Shown one piece after another: positions 7,067-10,500 of a stretch of DNA of 10,500 bases (position 1 is the stretch's first letter; every line of letters begins with the position of its first letter). Below the pieces are notes generated by a model. The model ran no database searches and was not told the origin of the DNA. It saw only the letters and a list, made by a program, of their open reading frames with translations. The position numbers and the translations under genes are program-made. Source of the DNA: Oscillospiraceae bacterium (GTDB lineage Bacteria > Bacillota > Clostridia > Oscillospirales > Oscillospiraceae). Location: assembly GCA_016292445.1 (NCBI GenBank), contig JAEDIN010000042.1:1-10500 (forward strand), written 5' to 3'.

Positions 7067-7092
7067 CTATCACGGACTAATGTCCACGATAG
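7067..7092. promoter_or_regulatory. Palindromic operator, probable LexA box (SOS box)
   Basis: Two nested inverted-repeat blocks share one centre (7079.5): outer CTATC (7067-7071) with GATAG (7088-7092), and inner GGAC (7074-7077) with GTCC (7082-7085) around a TAAT centre. The inner GGAC-N4-GTCC has the same spacing as the Gram-positive LexA box GAAC-N4-GTTC, with one changed base per half site. It covers the predicted transcription start, immediately between the -10 box and the SD of lexA, where bound repressor would block initiation. Binding by LexA is inferred from position and shape. Confidence 0.72.
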
Positions 7093-7093
7093 A

Positions 7094-7122
7094 ATTTTAC
7101 CACCTGCGAACGGCAGAGTCAA
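7094..7122 (-). promoter_or_regulatory. lexA: Sigma-A-type promoter of the lexA operon
   Basis: On the minus strand TTGACT (7117-7122), a spacer of exactly 17 nt and TAAAAT (7094-7099) make a near-consensus promoter, with a TGG just before the -10. The predicted start is near 7087, inside the palindrome, giving a leader of about 35 nt that ends in the SD of lexA. Confidence 0.8.
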
Positions 7123-7306
7123 GCGGAAATTTAGAAATCAAGCTCGATTATATATTCCATTGCGTAGGCGGTTCGACACATCAAAAACGCCTGATTTTTC
7201 AGGATTTTTGGCGAGCAAAGCGAGATTTTTGTAAAAAACGGGTGTTCGCAAAAAATGTGGCGTTTTTTGAAGCTTGCAAAAAAGTCATCGACTTTCTTAC
7301 ACGCTG
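7123..7306. other. Intergenic region with A/T tracts upstream of lexA
   Basis: No gene is supported here. Runs of five or six A or T occur at 7183-7187, 7195-7199, 7205-7209, 7226-7230, 7233-7238, 7250-7255, 7263-7268 and 7278-7283, roughly but not strictly helically phased, which suggests mild intrinsic bending. CCTGA (7190-7194) and TCAGG (7199-7203) form a small 5-bp hairpin with a T-rich flank on each strand. GCGAG is repeated at 7211 and 7220. Open frames of 60-75 codons on each strand lack an RBS and family resemblance. Confidence 0.5.
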
Positions 7307-7337
7307 AAACAGGCAGCGTCATTGACGCTGCCTGTTT
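7307..7337 (-). terminator. Terminator of the FAD/Fe-S oxidoreductase gene
   Basis: The arms AAACAGGCAGCGTCA (7307-7321) and TGACGCTGCCTGTTT (7323-7337) are perfect 15-nt inverted repeats around one base; the real loop is about 3 nt. The hairpin begins 13 nt after the stop codon of the leftward oxidoreductase gene. It is A-rich on the entry side and T-rich on the exit side, so it works as an intrinsic terminator and separates that unit from the lexA operon. Confidence 0.85.
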
Positions 7338-7350
7338 ATCGTTTTATGCC

Positions 7351-9951
7351 TTATTCACAACGGAGCTTTCTTATTTCGATTTTCCTCTGTCTTTCGGCGA
7401 TGAACTCCGGAAGCACCTTCTTGCGTGTTTCGTACGCTATACTGTCAACATTCGTGCGCTTTTTGAGGTGGATGGCGTCGAATTTGCACCTTGTGGTGCA
7501 GACACCGCAGCCGAGGCACTTGTTGGGGTCAATGACCGATGCACCGCAGCCGAGGCAGCGTGCGGTCTCCTTCTTGAGCTGCTCCTCGGTGAAGGTCCGG
7601 CGATTATCCTTGAACTCGGCGACATCTATCCTGTCGGGGTTCTGTCTGGGAGTACTGTCGTAGTCAGCCTTGATTTCGTCAAGATCGAGATTGTTCTTGT
7701 CAAGCGACTTGTACTCAAGACGGTCTCTGCCGATTGTGAGGCTCTGACCATCCTGTACGAAGCGGTGGATGGAGATTGCGCCCTGCTTACCGGCGGCAAT
7801 CGCGTCAATGGCAAACTTGGGTCCCGTGTAGATATCGCCGCCGACAAAAATGTCGGGCTGTGCGGTCTGATAGGTCACTCCGTCTGCTTCGGCATAGCCC
7901 TTGGCATTGGTCTTAAGCTCGCCGATATCGAGTGCGCCCCAATCGGCGGTCTGACCGATGGCGGCGATGACGGTGCTGCACTTGACAGTGCCTGCGTCGC
8001 ACACAAGCTCGGATACCTTGCCCTTGACCGCCTTTATCTCAACGGGCTTATGCTCGAATACGAACTTGACGCCCTCTTCCTTTGCCTCTGCGACCTCGGC
8101 GGGATCTGCGGGCATATTCTCTTCTTTTCTGCGGTAGACGACGGTGGTGTCCGCGCCCAGACGGACTGCGGTGCGTGCAACATCCATTGCGACATTGCCG
8201 CCGCCGATGACGACGACCTTTTTGCCGAGCTTGAGCTTTCCGCCCTCATTGACCATACGCAGGAAGTCTATGCCGCCGTAAACGCCGTCGGTATCCTCGC
8301 CGGGAATGCCGAGCTTAGCGGATTTCTGTGCGCCGATGCCGAGGTAGAATGCCTCATAGCCCTCTCCGCGGAGCTGTTCGAGTGTAATGTCCTTGCCTAT
8401 CTCAACGCCGCACTTAAACTCGACGCCCAGCTCCTTAAGAACCTCGATCTCGGCGTCGAGAACTTCTCTTTCGAGTCTGAACGCCGGTATGCCGTAGCGG
8501 AGCATACCGCCGGGCTGTGCGTTCTTGTCAAACACCGTGACCTTGTAGTCGTCACAGGCAAGGAAGTATGCGCAGGAAAGACCTGCAGGGCCTGCGCCGA
8601 TGACGGCGATCTTCTTGTCGAAGTGGTGCAGCTTCTTGGGAACAAAGCGCGTTGCGCGGTCGAGCTCCTTGTCGGCGATAAACTTCTTGACCTCATCGAT
8701 GGCAACGGCGTTGTCAATGCTGCCGCGGGTACATTCGTCCTCACAGCGGCGGTTGCAGATGCGGCCGCAGACTGCAGGGAAGGGATTTTCTTTCTTGATA
8801 AGCTCGAGAGCGTCGAGATACTTGCCCTGAGCCGCCAGCTTTATGTAGCCCTGAACGGCGATATGTGCCGGACAGGCGGTTTTACAGGGGGCGGTGCCGG
8901 AATCGGCGACATGCTTGCGACCGGAGCGGTAGCCGGGATTCCATCTTTCCTCGGGCCAATCGAGGTCGTCGGGCAGCTCCTGCTGCTTGTAGACGGTAGG
9001 CTCCTTGGTGCAGAGCTTCTGACCCATCTGAATGGCGTTGTTTGCACACTTATCGACGCACTGACCGCAGGCAACGCACTTTTCCTTGTCTATCTCGGCG
9101 ACATAGTTACTCTGTGTGAATGCCGGAGTGTTAAAGTACTGTGTCACGCCGAGAGCAAGGCAGCTTTCGGGCTGGCAGTTGCAGATTGCAAAGGTGTTGC
9201 CGTCCTCGAGCGTGGTTATCTGATGCACACAGCCGATCTCCTCGACATGGCGCATCATCTCATAGGCCTCTTCCTTGGTGAGCTTTTTGCCTCTGCCGAG
9301 ATTTATAAACATATCGGCGCAGTGACCCATGAACAGGCAGAAGCTTTCGTCCAAATCGCCTGCGCCCTCGCCCATGAGCTTGCGCACACGGCGGCACTGG
9401 CAGGGCAGTGCGCACAGGTGGTCGGCATTTTTCTCGATGTAATAGCTGACCCTTTCCTTGTCGATCTGCTGTGCCTCGGCGGGTATTGCGTTTTCAACGG
9501 GAATGACCCTCATGATGCCTGCACCCATGGGGGTGTTCATGGCATGCTCGGTCTGGCTGTCGGTAGCGTGCTGCTCAAAGGCATAGGCTATCTCGGGGTG
9601 AGCGCGGCAGAACGGCTCGTTTAAGAGCAGAAATTCAAATACGCCGGGGGTGTACAGCGGCTGCAAATAAATTTCAAGGCCGATTTTCGGTACAAGAACC
9701 TGCACCAAAAGACCGATCTCCGTCAGCTCATGCAGCAATTGACGCGCCTTTTCCTTGTCCATTCCGGCGCGGCGGGCTATGCCGCCGACAAAGTTGGGCT
9801 TCATTGCACCCTTGATTGCCATAAGCAAAGCTATCTGCTCGTCGGTCATCCACTGCTCGAACACCTTGTATTCGGCGCAGTCGGGTGTAATTTTATAATG
9901 CCCGTCACCGATCTTCTCGCAGAGCTTTATCAGATTTTCTCTTACCTCCAT
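7351..9951 (-). CDS. Multi-Fe-S, FAD- and NAD(P)H-dependent oxidoreductase, GltD-like (866 aa)
   Basis: Domains in order: a winged-helix-like segment (about 36-110); an unassigned Cys-rich segment (C180, C184, C186, C205, C211, C257, C259, C264); a [4Fe-4S] ferredoxin motif C292-x2-C-x2-C-x3-C302; the helical Fe-S domain of GltD/dihydropyrimidine dehydrogenase type (C356, C360, C395, C399, C403, C407); a FAD Rossmann fold with G452-A-G-P-A-G457; an NAD(P) Rossmann fold with 'VVVIGGGN' (G583-G585) and the basic 'VVYRRKEENMPA'; and a C-terminal Fe-S motif with C799/C802 and C812, C815, C818, C822. GltD is about 470 residues, so roughly 340 are added at the N-terminus. It probably transfers electrons between NAD(P)H and a ferredoxin or other partner in the cytoplasm. 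The substrate cannot be told. No large glutamate synthase subunit gene is adjacent, so gltD function is not assumed. SD GGGAGG (9963-9968) precedes the ATG by 11 nt. Confidence 0.9.
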   Translation of the reverse strand: MEVRENLIKLCEKIGDGHYKITPDCAEYKVFEQWMTDEQIALLMAIKGAMKPNFVGGIARRAGMDKEKARQLLHELTEIGLLVQVLVPKIGLEIYLQPLYTPGVFEFLLLNEPFCRAHPEIAYAFEQHATDSQTEHAMNTPMGAGIMRVIPVENAIPAEAQQIDKERVSYYIEKNADHLCALPCQCRRVRKLMGEGAGDLDESFCLFMGHCADMFINLGRGKKLTKEEAYEMMRHVEEIGCVHQITTLEDGNTFAICNCQPESCLALGVTQYFNTPAFTQSNYVAEIDKEKCVACGQCVDKCANNAIQMGQKLCTKEPTVYKQQELPDDLDWPEERWNPGYRSGRKHVADSGTAPCKTACPAHIAVQGYIKLAAQGKYLDALELIKKENPFPAVCGRICNRRCEDECTRGSIDNAVAIDEVKKFIADKELDRATRFVPKKLHHFDKKIAVIGAGPAGLSCAYFLACDDYKVTVFDKNAQPGGMLRYGIPAFRLEREVLDAEIEVLKELGVEFKCGVEIGKDITLEQLRGEGYEAFYLGIGAQKSAKLGIPGEDTDGVYGGIDFLRMVNEGGKLKLGKKVVVIGGGNVAMDVARTAVRLGADTTVVYRRKEENMPADPAEVAEAKEEGVKFVFEHKPVEIKAVKGKVSELVCDAGTVKCSTVIAAIGQTADWGALDIGELKTNAKGYAEADGVTYQTAQPDIFVGGDIYTGPKFAIDAIAAGKQGAISIHRFVQDGQSLTIGRDRLEYKSLDKNNLDLDEIKADYDSTPRQNPDRIDVAEFKDNRRTFTEEQLKKETARCLGCGASVIDPNKCLGCGVCTTRCKFDAIHLKKRTNVDSIAYETRKKVLPEFIAERQRKIEIRKLRCE

Positions 9952-9987
9952 AAGAAATGCAACCTCCCATTTGTTATTTTACCGTTT

Positions 9988-10012
9988 GATGTATGAACAA
10001 ATTGAATACATC
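9988..10012. promoter_or_regulatory. Inverted repeat in the leader of the oxidoreductase gene
   Basis: GATGTAT (9988-9994) and ATACATC (10006-10012) are perfect 7-nt inverted repeats with an 11-nt AT-rich spacer. They lie just downstream of the predicted transcription start near 10016 and about 40 nt before the start codon. The placement suits a repressor operator, or a short leader hairpin. I do not recognise the motif as belonging to a particular regulator. Confidence 0.4.
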
Positions 10013-10022
10013 TGTTGAATAA

Positions 10023-10051
10023 ACTATACAATAAATCGTATTAAATCGCAA
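10023..10051 (-). promoter_or_regulatory. Sigma-A-type promoter of the oxidoreductase gene
   Basis: On the minus strand TTGCGA (10046-10051), a 17-nt spacer and TATAGT (10023-10028) match the housekeeping pattern, within an AT-rich stretch. The predicted start near 10016 gives a leader of about 65 nt. Confidence 0.7.
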
Positions 10052-10346
10052 GGCTGTTTAGTAAAAAAGTTAACAAATTTCCGTTGATTTTGAAATTTCG
10101 GTATATTAAAAAGTATGCCCGGCAGATGCACCAAGCCGGTAAAAAGGGAATGAGAAAGTATCCGGAGGGAGTACGGAAAAGTATTCGTAAAGAGCTTTCA
10201 GTCAACTACAGTTCCGTTTTCGTGCGGATTTTTTCCGGCCTCTGCTACCTTGTACAGACCGACAACATCTGTGTATTTACCTTTACCTTGAAACACCGGT
10301 TGGCATCAATGGAATATTTCAAGAAAAACACGGCTGAAAAGCCCGG
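10052..10346. other. Stretch without a supported gene
   Basis: Upstream of the oxidoreductase promoter lies GTTAAC followed by an AT-rich run, then about 270 nt of mixed composition. One rightward frame is open from a TTG at 10084 to a TGA at 10354-10356 (90 codons, basic N-terminal half). It has no usable SD before the TTG or before the inner ATG at 10150, matches no family I know, and its stop lies inside the hairpin that follows. It could be a decayed gene fragment, but I do not call it as a gene. Confidence 0.4.
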
Positions 10347-10391
10347 AAACGCTTGAAGCCACTGGGATTTTCCCGGTGGCTTCAAGCGTTT
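10347..10391. terminator. Long 20-bp hairpin, terminator-like or repeat element
   Basis: The arms AAACGCTTGAAGCCAC (10347-10362) and GTGGCTTCAAGCGTTT (10376-10391) pair perfectly. A T-G wobble and GGG/CCC extend the stem to 20 bp around the loop ATTTT (10367-10371). A-rich entry and T-rich exit on both strands suit a bidirectional terminator. There is no confident gene on either side within the window, so its client is unknown; a dispersed palindromic repeat is the alternative. Confidence 0.6.
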
Positions 10392-10500
10392 GGTTTATAT
10401 GTCTATGGGCTACAAAAAAGATATTTTCGGCAGTTTAGCGTATGAATTCGAACCCTCACAATTCTTGCATAAAAATATCCGCTTGGTAACAAGTTGCGAT
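10392..10500. other. Right edge, coding content undecided
   Basis: A rightward frame is open from ATG at 10399 (with a second in-frame ATG at 10405) to the window end, 34 codons starting MSMGYKKDIFG, but no SD precedes it. On the minus strand two frames enter from the edge, one ending at a TGA (10456-10458) and one at a TAG (10403-10405). Either could be the tail of a leftward gene that the hairpin at 10347-10391 would terminate. The sequence here is too short to choose. Confidence 0.3.

Noticed and set aside
7107..7120. GAAC at 7107-7110 as half of a classical GAAC-N4-GTTC LexA box
   Set aside because: The second half (GTTC) is absent at the required distance. The palindrome at 7067-7092 is symmetric and better placed.
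7255..9624. A 789-codon open frame on the plus strand, antisense to the oxidoreductase gene
   Set aside because: It lies almost wholly opposite a protein with many clear Fe-S, FAD and NAD(P) motifs. Its translation is low-complexity, rich in Leu, Ala, Asp and Cys, with no family resemblance. Such frames arise from biased third-codon positions of the real gene.
10084..10356. A 90-codon plus-strand frame starting at TTG
   Set aside because: It has a rare start codon without an SD and no family resemblance, and its stop codon lies inside a strong hairpin. It might be a fragment but cannot be supported as a gene.
10438..10470. A T-arm-like TTCGAAC/GTTCGAA motif suggesting a tRNA 3' end or attachment site
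   Set aside because: The flanking bases do not form a 5-bp T-stem on either strand, and no acceptor stem, anticodon arm or CCA is present.
1..10500. CRISPR arrays, rRNA, tRNA genes, or a dedicated phage-defence system
   Set aside because: No regularly spaced repeats, conserved RNA sequence or defence-type domain set was seen. The only mobile-element trace is the recombinase fragment at the left edge.

Overview
The window looks like chromosomal DNA of a Gram-positive Clostridia bacterium, most likely a moderate-GC gut Oscillospiraceae/Ruminococcaceae relative. Reasons: Shine-Dalgarno motifs of the AGGAGG type, sigma-A-like promoters, a LexA/YolD/Y-family polymerase set of Firmicutes type, and an anaerobe-style multi-Fe-S flavoenzyme. 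The genus is an inference; no rRNA or other marker gene is present.

Layout. (1) 1-245: a broken end. A tyrosine recombinase reading rightward stops matching its family directly after the catalytic Arg of box I. It abuts the ribosome-binding site and first codons of a decapitated leftward gene, then an imperfect inverted repeat. (2) 259-3566: a monocistronic rightward gene with its own promoter and a hairpin terminator. It encodes a 1068-residue cell-surface polysaccharide protein with two tandem ATP-grasp modules (the first apparently dead), a degenerate GT2-like glycosyltransferase domain and a C-terminal beta-rich region. (3) 7122-3655, leftward: a tightly packed DNA-damage (SOS) operon in the order lexA, Y-family DNA polymerase, YolD-like protein, AlkD-like DNA glycosylase, flavodoxin-like protein. 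A strong promoter and a large palindrome over the predicted transcription start precede lexA. (4) 10051-7307, leftward: a monocistronic 866-residue Fe-S/FAD NAD(P)-dependent oxidoreductase of the GltD type, with its own promoter, an inverted repeat in the leader and a perfect 15-nt-arm terminator hairpin. (5) 10052-10500: no gene I can support, but a 20-bp hairpin.

How the genes work together. LexA probably represses its own operon by binding the palindrome. On DNA damage its self-cleavage (here at an unusual Cys-Gly bond) would release a translesion polymerase with its putative UmuD-like partner YolD, plus an alkylation-repair glycosylase and a flavodoxin of unknown role. Translational coupling is suggested by a 23-nt overlap and 9-12-nt gaps. 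The polysaccharide gene and the flavoenzyme are independent transcription units with no evident link to the SOS operon.

The most notable observations are the pseudo-ATP-grasp/ATP-grasp duplication, the SOS operon extended by AlkD and flavodoxin genes, its GGAC-N4-GTCC operator, and the recombination scar at the left edge. I did not find convincing evidence of a wholly new system.
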